Of a DNA stretch of 64,000 bases, positions 10,801 through 22,800 are shown in pieces (position 1 is the stretch's first letter; the number at the start of each line of letters is the position of its first letter). The DNA comes from Opisthocomus hoazin (Eukaryota; Chordata; Aves; Opisthocomiformes; Opisthocomidae). The stretch lies in contig NC_134415.1 in the NCBI RefSeq assembly GCF_030867145.1, positions 65,625,300-65,689,299 of the forward strand, read 5' to 3'. The notes beneath the pieces are model-generated. The model was given only the letters and a program-made list of their open reading frames with translations, was not told the DNA's origin and did no database searches. Position numbers and translations under genes: made by a program.

Positions 10801-13800
10801 GAATATCTCCATTTTTAATTCATCCCTATTAGTCAGATGGCCATCTTCAAGAAGTATCAGTCCAGTGTTTTGCTTAGACCTCCTCTTGCTACTGACATAC
10901 TTAAAAAAGCCTTTCTTACTGTCTGACACAACACTGCCCAGTTTCAACGCTAGCTCAGCTTTGGCCTTTTGTTGTCTTTTCCCTGCACAGGCGAACCATG
11001 GCTCTGTAATCTCCCTGCGGAGCCTGACCTTGCTTCCAGGGATCATACAGTTTCTTTTTCCTCCTGAGTTCCAAGAGGAGTTCCTTGTTCAGCCAACCTG
11101 GTTTTCTGCACCGCTTGCTTGATTACGGCATCATGGGATTGCCTACTCCTCTGATTCTAAAAGGTGGTTCTTAAAAACTGACCAGCACTCATGGACCTCT
11201 AATCCCTCAACAAGCAGATTCCCAGGGGATACTGCTAAGTAGCTCCCTGTTAAAGTTTGCTGTCTTGAAATCCAGGGTAGCAACTCTGTCATATGTCTAT
11301 GTACAAAATAAAATGCGGGGATGGGACGAAGAATGAGGGAGGAGAAAGCAAAATGGTATGTGATTGCATAACTAAAAGCCACGTAGCTTCTACTGGCAGT
11401 TCAAATATCTTCTGGGATTTCATTTTCCACTCTTGTTAAATGTAGTTTTATTTGTGTAATAGTACACAACAATAAAGTTTTATAAGACTTACTACACAAT
11501 ACCTTAAAACTAAATACTTGAAATAATGTTTGTGTGCTTTAACACCTTTTCTGTCAGCTTGTCACCTTTTTTTTTCTTGTGGTTTATAACTTGATGATTG
11601 TGTTCCTTTTTTCCAATAACTGAAATACCACTTTTGTACATATTAAAACATAACTAAACCACAGCACCATTTGCAGAGTGATGTATGTTATGTGTATCAA
11701 ATCTTCGTGGTTAATAGCATTTCTCAGCCTCCGTGTGTTACTTTCTGTAGAGTGTTATCTTTGTGGTCTTATTCTCAAGATGTGAAAATTGTTTACTTTC
11801 CCTCAGTACATCACAGAGTGAAGTTGGAGCACTTGTTCTGTGAAGTAGCAGCAGTCTAGACCAAGTCAAATATGCGTTAGCTGTCAGTATTTCACAAAAG
11901 CTGTGCTAAGAGAATACGAAGGATGCCAAGCCAGACATTGAGAAGCTAAGGAGTAACAATTAAAGTCGGTTGAGTAATCGTCTTTTTTTTTTTTCTCTCC
12001 TTCTGAATACCACGCAACAGCCTTCAATCGAGCAATTTTCCTTCCTCTGCAGATGCTCTCCCAATATTCCTATGGCTGGTGCTTAGAACAGAAGCTCGAT
12101 GTACGAGGAAACTACCTGTGCTGCTTTTTTTTTTTGACTGCTTACTATGTTACCTCTGGTGTTGTTTACTAAATGCACTTCAAATGCTTTCTTGTATATG
12201 GAACTACATTACAGCTTCAGTGTTCAAATTCCTGACAGAAGTTAATAGTTTATTATTATAATCACAGCTTTCTAAAAATAGTGCTGGAGTAGTAAAAATG
12301 GCTTTTGTCAGAAATTCATGTTGAATCCAGGCTTCCGGCAGCAGGCCTGTTGTCTTTTGGCAAGGCTGGAGGCAGTAGGGTTCAGTGGGACTCCCTTGGA
12401 GCAGAGACCCTGATACGGCAGCTTTGACATCCTCCCTCCCTGTGCCCCCTGCCGCCTCTGATTCCCTTTCTGAAGAACGAGAGAAACCTACAGGAGCTGG
12501 GCTAATCTATTCTAACTTCAGTAAATTCATACTATTTGTCTTGCTAGTATATCTATGTAATACCGTCACCGGGGTATAACCATCACAGCTTGTGAACCTG
12601 ATATGGGCTATATGATGGACTTGCTTCAGTGGGCGTGGGTTAGCTGAGGTTCTGGGTTGGAGACGGGAAGAAAGCTGTTTCTGTAGGAGAGAAGAATAGT
12701 AAATCACCTTGCAGGGCTCAGGTGTTTGTACTGGTGACAAACTAGTCCATTTGGGGGGAGGTATTTGCGATTTTTATGTCTAATTTTTCCAGTCATCCAA
12801 ATAATTTAGAAATATATTTGGCTGTTCTTATGTTTGACTAGGTCTGTTTATCAAAGTGCAATTGTTCTATTTCTTCTAGTTCCTTCACCAACGCAGATTG
12901 TAGTAACATCCGAAAATTTCAAAACTGTCTTGCATTGGCAGTACCCACCTATGTCTGAAATGCCTCATTTTACTGTGGAAGTCAAACCTTACAAGTAAGT
13001 TCTTATTCTTTTGTGATTTCCTGTGCCTAATGTGCTCTAGAAGCACATAAAAGTAATCAGTCCGTGGTAATGTCTTTTGTTTCTGTGTGGTGAAGTCATA
13101 TAGGGTAGAGGTTGCCTAAGGGTAAATTCAGGCAAAGGTTTCAAATAACAGGATGGTTGAGGGTGGCAGGGACATCTGGAGGTCATCTGGTCCATCCCCC
13201 CTGCTCAAGTAGGATCATCTAGAGCTGATTGCCCAGGACCGTGTCCAGACAGCTTTTGAGTATCTCTGGGGATGGAGACTCCACAACCTCTATGGGCAAC
13301 CTGTACCAGTGCATGGTCACCATCACAGATGTGTTGTCACAGATAGTGTATTGTACAATACTGTGCAACTGACATTGCATTAACTATTACCTGATCTCTT
13401 ACAGTTTAGGTTACTATAAGATCGTCTCAACTTGTGTGAACATTTCGGCTCACTTTTGCGATCTCTCAAGGGAAATACATGAGCCTTTTGCCTCTTACTG
13501 GCTTCGAGTTAAAGCTGCTGTTGGGTCACGACAGTCCCAGTATGTTGAGACAAATGAGTTTATTTTGCAAAAGCACGGTAAGTTCCATCATAAACTAAGC
13601 CCGTTTTTTTTTTTTCCCCCAAAATTTAAAAAGATGGTAATTACCCTTTTTGCTGCCTTATTGTGTCTCATTTAGGAATATCATAAAGTCAAGAGTCCAG
13701 GATAAAATGAAGCAAGATGGTTGTTCAGTAGGAACTTCCGTAGTTCTGCCGCTGTAGGGACTGGTTAGCCCTGTCACTATGGTATCTGAATATTTTTTTT

Positions 13801-16800
13801 TCAAAACTTGTAAAGTCAAGAAAGTGATGCTGACGGTGCACTCTGTGCATCCTTCCCATATTCGTGGCAGGTGTCTCAGTCACCAATTCGGGGTAGGAAA
13901 CTGCCACTGGAAGCTGTGGACCTTTAGGCATCACTGAAGTAGTATTCAAGTGATTGGTGATGCCTTGCTTGACACTGTTATCCCATGTACTGACAGCTTT
14001 AGCTGTTCAGATACTATCTGGAAGCTATGGGAGTCACTGTAGCTGGAAAACTAACAGTTATTTGTTCTTCATGTAAATCGTTTGGGCTGCTACTGAAGAA
14101 ATCACGGTTTTTCACATCAGTATTGTGGAAGTAAATTGTGTGTCTAGACGCCAGGCCAACCTGTCCAAAACAGTGGGGCAGGCCCCAGTGTGGCATGGAC
14201 AGTGCGAAGCAGACACAAGAGAGTGAGAAAAGACTGTGAGCCTTCCTCTTGTATTTGCTCTATTCTCAACATACAGCTTTCAGGCAAGATGTTGCCCATG
14301 GGATTCTCCCTTACTTGGACTGTGCTACAGCTGGAGCTGGATCTCCCCATTGCTGGAGCTGAAGAAGTGGAGTCCGTCTTTGTTTTCTGCTGTGATTACC
14401 TCCCCACACAACGCTACCATGACTTGGAATCAGCGGCTAGTTTCTAGTGTTTGACAAAGGGACAGGAGTCATTAACAATACTGCTGAGTTTGACACTTCC
14501 CGGAAAATTGGTAGACGTGTAGAGGAGAGAGTCAAAGTCATATGTTCAGTCAGATCGTTAGAGACCAATAATTAGCATGCCGTTGCCATAGGAAATCAGG
14601 CTTTCTAAGTACTGTTGATCAGGAGGAGATTTGTTTAGATTTTCAGATCGCCTTTGTTTCAGTAGTGTATGTTTTTAGCTGAGTGTGATTTATGATGGGA
14701 TCTAGTCAGCAGTATTTTGTGTTCTGTTCTCCTTCACACACACACACACATATATATATGTTTAATTGCTTTGTTTTCTCTGTTGTCAGTGAGCTGAGTT
14801 TTTATGGCCTTATGTGTATAGGAAAGTTGGGTTGCTTAACAGTGAATTTCTGCACAGACAATCTGTTTCCATTTTTGAGGTAGATTCACAAATGTATGCA
14901 AATGTTTCTGTTACTTCTAAGTCACAGCTATGCGATATTAACAGTATTGAAGTAAACATAATTCTTCTCAAATATCTGATGAATTTTGGAAGGTTAACTA
15001 TAAGTAGTGTATTTTATGTTAAAAGCTTTGCCCCAATGGAAAAGGTGTAATGTGTTGCAGGAAAAATAGGACCACCAAAACTGAATCTCTCAAGGCACAG
15101 TGGTGAAATCGTGATTGATATTTACCATCCTGCATTCCCATCTGTGGAGCTTCTTCCTTGGATCAGAGACATTTATTCAGAGCTCACGTACTCGGTGACG
15201 TCTTGGGATAGTAAAAATCAGGTACGTTCCAAAATGAAAACTTAAAATTAAAAATACTTTTTTTTACCTTAAACGCATAAACAAGGGGTTCAGTCCTATG
15301 ACATACAGAGCCAAAAGGTATCAAGAAAGCAGTTGAATGTAACAGAGGACTGCTGAAGCCCTAAAATGTCAAGAGGGTCACGGTGAGATGCTTGACTGAA
15401 ACGTCTGGATTTTTGTTGTCCAGATGGACATCTTATAACAAAAACGAGATTATTGTATTAGCTGTACACAAGATACAGTTACTGGATCCCATGCTATTGT
15501 TTCTGCATTCATGCTAAAACATTGGTAGCTTTACTTGTGCCTCTTTTGCTTGTCGAGATAGACCTTTCATTTAAGAAGATTACCTTTCAAGATATTGATA
15601 TTACTTTGTTTAGTAATCATGGAGGGTGATCTTGAGGAAAGCGATAGTAGGTATGTTTATTTACAGTTACCTTGTCATATGTATCGAGCTATAAGCTTTA
15701 TAAGTGAATTAAGTGAATACGAATCTAGACTATGAATGGCACAAACTTCAGCTGAAAGCACCATGGTCTGATCAAATATAACATCTTAACATAGCTCATA
15801 AGCTCACAGCTGAAGTTCACATAGCTTTTGCAAGGCATATAGATGATGTAGGAGCTACATCTAATAGCGTGTTAACATTTTTGGAAGTGTGGGAAGGTAC
15901 TGTAACTCTTACATTATTGCATGAAGTCAAATGATGTAATGTGGTTTTTTGCAGAGTAAAGAAGTGTTCACTGAAGACAACTGTACGATGTATAAATGTA
16001 GCCTCAACCTCCCAGTTCCTGCTGAAGGTTCCACTTACTGTGTTTCAGCAAAGGGAAGTTTATACGGCGATCTGATGGTTGGCGCCCCATCAGAAGAAAG
16101 CTGCATTCATGTTCCTCTCAAGCAGACACTGAGTAAGAGGATTCTAAAACTTAGTAAGAACATACTGAGTCTGACCAGAGATCTGTTCTAGCTACGTAGC
16201 TGAGCTGTGATACAGGCATGGGATGACTTGGATGCCTATGCGAGAACATGAAAAAAGGGAAAGCATGGTTATTCATTTCCAAATGCACTTTCCCAGTTCT
16301 AAAGATTTTGAAAGATCATGTATTATTTTCAAGTAACCCTGACTTTTTTTGAGGTGCTTTTCCTGCTTCCTTGGTATTACAAAACCTGTTTCTAGTGCAC
16401 CTGATTATTGGTGTAATTAACAAACAATAAATGGATCATTCATGAAGTTACATAGTTTTCAGAAGCATTGTCTCTCTCTTCCAACAGATGACTTTTATCA
16501 GTCTCATCACTGAGGAAAATGTGTATAGGCTTTCTTGAGTTTGAAGCAACTGTAATCATAAAATTTAGAGATTGACGTCTTTTTCTTAATTGGAGAGAAC
16601 AAAGGCAGCTAGTGACCCAACTTTGTATCTCTGATAACCTCGTACAAAATGTTTAATGTTTATTCATTATGGCCTAAAACTTCACTAGAGAAAAGAGAAT
16701 TGATAAAAGCAGTTGTGTTCTTCCTTTTATGCACAAGAGAAGTGGTGTGGTTGAGGGGGATGACATTAACAAGAATCAGACTAGTGGAATCTTACTAGTA

Positions 16801-19800
16801 ATAGATGTCAGCCAATATGCTATCACATTGAAAATGCACAAATCTCTTCATCCCCATCTGTCATCTCCGAGGAACAAAAAAATAATTATGGAATTCCTTT
16901 ACCTCTAAAAACATGATTGTGTTTATGTAAATTGAAAATCTTATGTCTTTCTTACTCTTATTTACTTGATATTGTGCTTTATAAATAAAGGTTTTTTGAG
17001 TGAAAAAATGTGGCAAATTGGCAAATTCACACATTACAGCTAAGCGTCCTGAGCTATTACAGTTTGTGAAGTTACTCTAAATGATACAACAGTGGTTTAT
17101 TTTTCCAAACTTCCTAACAGATTTTGTTCTAACTTCTTAGGCACACAAGGTATCATCATTCTGTGTAGTGTTGTTCTGAGCCTGAGTCTAATTTTGACAG
17201 TATGTTTCGGCTGCAAGAGGCTAAGGAAGAAAAACATAAAGCTGCCTAAGTCTTTGGTAAGTTCAGACTTCATCAGATTTTTAATATCCAACTAGGTAAC
17301 TTTTATAGCTAGAACATCTTTATGCCTGTCTTTTTTTTTTTTTTACCGTGGTCTCAGATGTTTGGGGTTTATACCAGTCTAATATTCTGACAGCCTCTGC
17401 AACCAGATTAGTTCTTTTTTTTTTTTTAGGCCTAGACTTCAGTCTCTGTTTAACTGAAGTAACAGTAGTTTGTCTAGTTTGAGAACTTTGTTCTTAAAGA
17501 CTCAATGTGTGTGTACATAGACAGGTTTGTATTCCTTCTATTAGCTTAGACACAGAACCGCAGAGTTGTTGAAGTTAGAAGAGACTTTTTGAGATGGTAT
17601 AGTCCAACCCTTTTGCTCAAAAAGGGTCAGTGAGAGTAGGTTGCCTGGGGCTTTGTCCAGTTGGGTTTTGAATACCTCCAAGGAAGGAGACTCCGCAGCT
17701 GGTCTGGGCAACCTATTCCAGTGTTTAACCACTGTCACAGTAAAAACTGTTTTCTTAGACAGGATTCTGTGTATTTCAGTTTGTGTCCATTTCCTCTTGC
17801 CCTATCACTGGACACCTGCCAGCTTCCTTCATTACGTGGTAGTACTGTGATACTATTAAGTGCTACAAGGTCTTTAAAGTGATGTGCAGAATGGGGGGGG
17901 GGGGGAATAGTAGTACTGTACGAAGAGGGAAGAACAACCAGGGGAAATCTGTTTGCACACTGAGCAGTCACAGGGAAGAGCAGCTGCTCTACCTTCAAAG
18001 CTCCTTGTAGCCATCCTTAGGAGACCGAGTGGATGTTCCTTAAAGAGCAGCAGCACTCCTTGCTTTCACATCAGGCAAGAGTGCAGTATTTGATCAGTAC
18101 TGTTATAGGGTCCTCCTGGTGTCTCGTTAGTCACAGCAACGGAACAAGCAGCAGTGGTAGAAACAGCTTTCAAGAACTGCCATATGAGGCAGTAGTAAAT
18201 ACGCTATAGTATCAATAGTGTATCTTCTCAGCAAATGCACAAAGTCTCATAAGACTTCTGGAGAGAGGAGGCAATTATCTTCAGTTCCATGTTCTTCGAC
18301 TTCAAGACCCTTGAAAGTGACTCCTTCATAGTGCAGGGGTAGCTCAATGCCTAAGATCCCTCTGGACCCTGCTTTCTTTGGAATAGAACATTAGGAGGTG
18401 AGATTGCTCTGGCTAAATGGAGGTATCCAACCAGTGATGCCCTTTGTAGTCGGCAGGAATCTAATCCATCAACTTGTGCAGCACAAAATGGTTCATCTCA
18501 TTCTAATATAATGTGCATTTCTGATCAGATGGAACACTCTCTAAAATGCCTGTTTCTTTCCGTGAAGTGTGATGGAGCCATGAGAGTAGTTCAGAGATAG
18601 CCATTCACAATGTAGACTTTAAAAAATCATGAGAGAAACCTGTCTGATGGAATCTGCAGTTAGGCCCCCAATATCAAAACACATAGGCCTGTAGAAAAAG
18701 TGAGACACTGGAGCTTTTTTTTCGTCTTCACATCAGTATGTAACTGTCCACATACGTAACATTCTTTCCTACAGAGACGCAGAGTAATTTTTGTGAAGAC
18801 CACTCATTATGGCAAAAGACAGCTCATCCAGAATGACAGTGCTATACTCAATGGATCCATAGTTATTCTGGCTTCCCGGTACCACTGTGGTATAACATCT
18901 AAGGGATCAGGAAAAAGAATATTGCACAAATAGAATGTGTGGTTTTTAACTCTGGTGAGCTTCCTGATTCATGCTCCAAGTTCACACTTCAGCTAACCCT
19001 TTAGAAACATATTGTGTGCCCGTATTCTCAGTTTACTGGGCTGTACATTGTCTTGTGATTCCTAGGTTCCAGTGTACCACAGTCTGGTTCACATTCCACA
19101 TCGTGCTTTCTTGCTAAGGAGCTGAATGAAACCTGTAACTATTTACAAATATTGTTACCTGGGTGGTCGAGCACAGAGAGGAGTTCCCCAGGAAAGTGGT
19201 CATGGCCCTGAGCCTCGCAATGTTCAAGAAGCATTTCGACTATGTTCTGAGATGTGTGGTTTAACCTCTAGGCTGCCCTGAGTGGAGTTAGGAGTTGCTG
19301 TTGTTCTCATGGGTCCCTTCAAATTCAGGATATTCTGTGATTCTGTCCATTTCCATTGAAGTCTCTAGTGACAAACATAAGTTGCAGAGCTCATGAGGAT
19401 AGTTTCAGTACAGGTGATATGAATAATGTGGGAATGTAAAATGAATAATTAATAACTTATGATTAATGATTATTTTTATAATTAATCATTTAAGATAATG
19501 AATAAACAGTGTAAAGAATTAATATGGATAAGAAGTTTAATGATATGAAGTTTTCTCTGTAGACTTCTTGGAGCTGAGAGCCTGTCATTGACCTTTGAAT
19601 GTGCAGTAGACGTTTTCTTTCCGTACAGGTTGTGACCGTTGTGCTTTACTTGAGCTTGTCTGAAAAGGAAACATCTAGGGAATTTTTCCATCTGTTAAAA
19701 GGCTAGGCAAGGTGTCCTACCTTAGGACCGCTGCCCTCCAGTGATCTGCTTCCTGGTGGCTTAAAGTAGATGCTAAAACATATCTGAGTGACTTTCAGCA

Positions 19801-22800
19801 AGTTGGAGTTCTCCAACAGAAGCAAAAATAAGAAAGAGTAACCATCAAGCAGCTGCCTTTGCTGAGAGTCTCATATACCCAAAGAAAGAAAACAAAAAAT
19901 CCATTGCCATTTAGATCTCAAGAACTTTTATATTATCTTTTCTGTGCTGTTCGTGACTCCCAAGAATAATGTCGGTCATGTACAGGTCCTACTTCCACAG
20001 TGTAGCTGTCTTTCAGTATGGGCTTTGAATGATTACCATCATTAGAGAAAATGTTCATGTAAATGTTTTAAACATCCTAATAAACAGTAGGATCCTACCA
20101 GGAATATGCACCTAGTGAAATGGGACAAATTCCTTTACAAGACTTCATCATGGCTAGATCACAGGAACCTGGCGTTTCAGCAGTCCAGCTGTAGTTAGAG
20201 CTGTTTATTTTCTCTCATTTATCTCCCAAAAAGTATTTCAGGAAGCCATCTCCTTCCACCCACCATCTTCAGTCACTCCAGTTTGTCCTGTGCGTGACTG
20301 TAGTCCTATAGTAGATTTTTTTTTTTTGTAAGATTGGTGATACGGGTTTATCCACTCTAAAAGGAGCCTGGACTTAATTTACTGATATAATGTGGGCATC
20401 TCCCTCTGCTTTAATTTCACTTTTTTTTCCATGTCTCTTACCTTTAAATGGTGGCAAATCTTTTAGTGGGTAGAAAACACTGACTCTATAAAAGACTCAT
20501 TGAAAAGCGTCGACTTTCGTTTTTGGCTCATACTTAAGTCAACTTTTCTGCTGTTTGCTGGTGCTTTTTCTAAGCCTGACAGGAATGACAAGGCTGTGCT
20601 CTCTCACTATATTTGTAGAACACTTATGAATATTCATGAAACCCTCAAGAATTTTCTTTGTGACTCTGGCTTATTTGGTTATGCAACATACATTTTTGAT
20701 TTGGAGTAATTGTAACTGTTCCTGTAAACTTTGACTGATATTTGCTATAAATAATTATCATCTTACAGGAAAGAAGCTGCTGTGTTAGCTTTTGTGAATT
20801 TGTTTTTTCCTGTGAGCATCTATAGGGCAGTGACGTAGTCTCCTATTTATGCATTTACACAGCATTAATTTGTTGTGGAACCATGCCAAGGAATGCAGAT
20901 TTTGTCAGGGTCCTAAGAAGATTTAAAATGGACTCCTCAAACTCTACTGCAGAAAACGTGCACCTGAAAATTACTCGGAATTTGTAGATGGACAAGCTCT
21001 AAGAAAAGAAAGTTAAACTGTTGATTACCTTAACTGTTACGGATTACTTAGGAGATGTTATTTTTATATATATGTTATGGTACGCATCCTTAAGCCTAGT
21101 TTCCGCCAGTGTATCTCCCTAATCTGCTGAGACAGTGAAAGACCTGAAAGCTGAGGTGCTGCCACTGGAGACAGGAAGATACCTGAGCACCTGCACTGCC
21201 AGAGAAGGCTGCTGACATCCATCTTAAGCTCGCTGGCTTTCACTTTGCTAGTATCAGATGATGTGCACAAAAGATTGACTTACCTGTGGTAAATACTCTG
21301 CTTTAAATAGCAACCATATCTTAATTACCCTTGTTACTTGAGATACATTCCAGTTAGTGTAGTAAGCTGTGATTCTTTTCTTTGAAGCTAAAAATAGCTG
21401 CATGAATTGCTAAACTGTCTTGTAGTCGTGACTTAGTGACTCTTAAATAACATGTGGTACCAGGAAACCCACAAGAGTTTTTTCTTCCAGTGGCTTCCTT
21501 CTTTCATGGATGGGAATAGGAGTGTCTTTGCACTGTCTTACTTTGGTCAAAAACTCAACAAGGGAAAAATGGGTTTCCTTTTGGCAACAAAAGTCTTGGA
21601 TGTAGTTGTATAGAGAGTACTTATTTTATCCTGCCTCTAAGCATTGCCAGCTGGCACTGTGAAATGCAGAACCTGCGTAGAGTACAAGGCGTTCCATTAA
21701 CACATTTTAGGACTATGATTTTTAGAGCTGTGTGAAAATCCTAAAAGGACAGAAGCAAGAATTTGTTGGGTTTGGGGTTTAGCTTTAGTATAGCCAGTAT
21801 TGGTATGGGTAGAGATGGGAAGTTGTAAATGTAGCTTTTAGCCGTAGTTTCTTTGGCATTTGGTTTTAATTCACGTTCCTCAGGTATTCCAGTTTACACA
21901 GGGAATTATCTTTTCTTGTCACTTACTGCATGACTCTTGTAATCAGATTTTTGCTACCCCCAAAAAAGCTGCAGATGTTGTCCCTTCAAGGCCTGTCACT
22001 GCACGGAGCACGACTGTGAAGGGCAGAGCAGCAGATGCTCTCTGCCAGCCCCCCCTCCCACCAGGGAAGGGGAAGGAGGAGGAACAGGCAGAGGGACGTA
22101 CAAATCAAATAGTAGAACAGCTTTACTAAGAACACTAATAATGCAGAATACACACGATGGATGCTGAGTTTCCCGTAGCTGGGTGCCGGGGGCTGGCATG
22201 GGGCCAGCGGCTGCCAGGCAGCACCAGGAAGTCCCAGCCTGGACTTCTCAGTAGACAGGGACTGGACTCAGGAATGCATGGATCTGGATCAGGATCTCAG
22301 GCAGGACAAGGAGCAGGGTCCTCTTCAGAAGCCGGCCTTGGATGAAGAGAGTGAGACCCTGGTGATCCCCCAGCTTTAAATCGAGTATGATATGCATGGC
22401 GTGGCATACCTCCCTGGTCAATATTGGATCACCTGTCCTGTCCGCCCCTCCCTGCAAACAGGACCCTTCCATGACCCCTCACTTGTGGAATATAAGAGGT
22501 CTATCAGTGACCTTGACTGCTATAATAATAATCATAAACATGGGCCTTTTCTGCCTTGCATTCCTACAGTTAGCTCAGTAAAACTATAAACACCAGCTGT
22601 TACCAGCTCTGGAGCGGGCATTGTCTGAAAAATACGCAGCCAGCTTCAGAAGAATGCAGTTACTGAGAAGAACTTAGCTGAAAGAAAAATTCACTAAAAG
22701 ACAATTGGTTTTGTTTTAACCAAACCCAGGACAGTACAGAATAAGTATCCAGCATTTTTTCATGTATCTATATAAACCGGTTTTCAAAAGGTACGTTAAT

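Larger units (their letters stand above)
1878..12879 (+). other. IFNGR1: IFNGR1 intron 1 (11 kb)
   Basis: After the CpG island ends near 2540 this is AT-rich intronic DNA. It holds an antisense CR1 relic (9.8-11.3 kb), a (C)15 run at 7407, a GC-rich patch at about 5630-5870 and short tandem duplications. Open frames in it have no domain, no splice context and no resemblance to known proteins apart from the CR1. Confidence 0.85.

Noticed and set aside
19461-19490. AT-rich inverted repeat
   Set aside because: Stem of about 8 bp in very AT-rich DNA, expected by chance.
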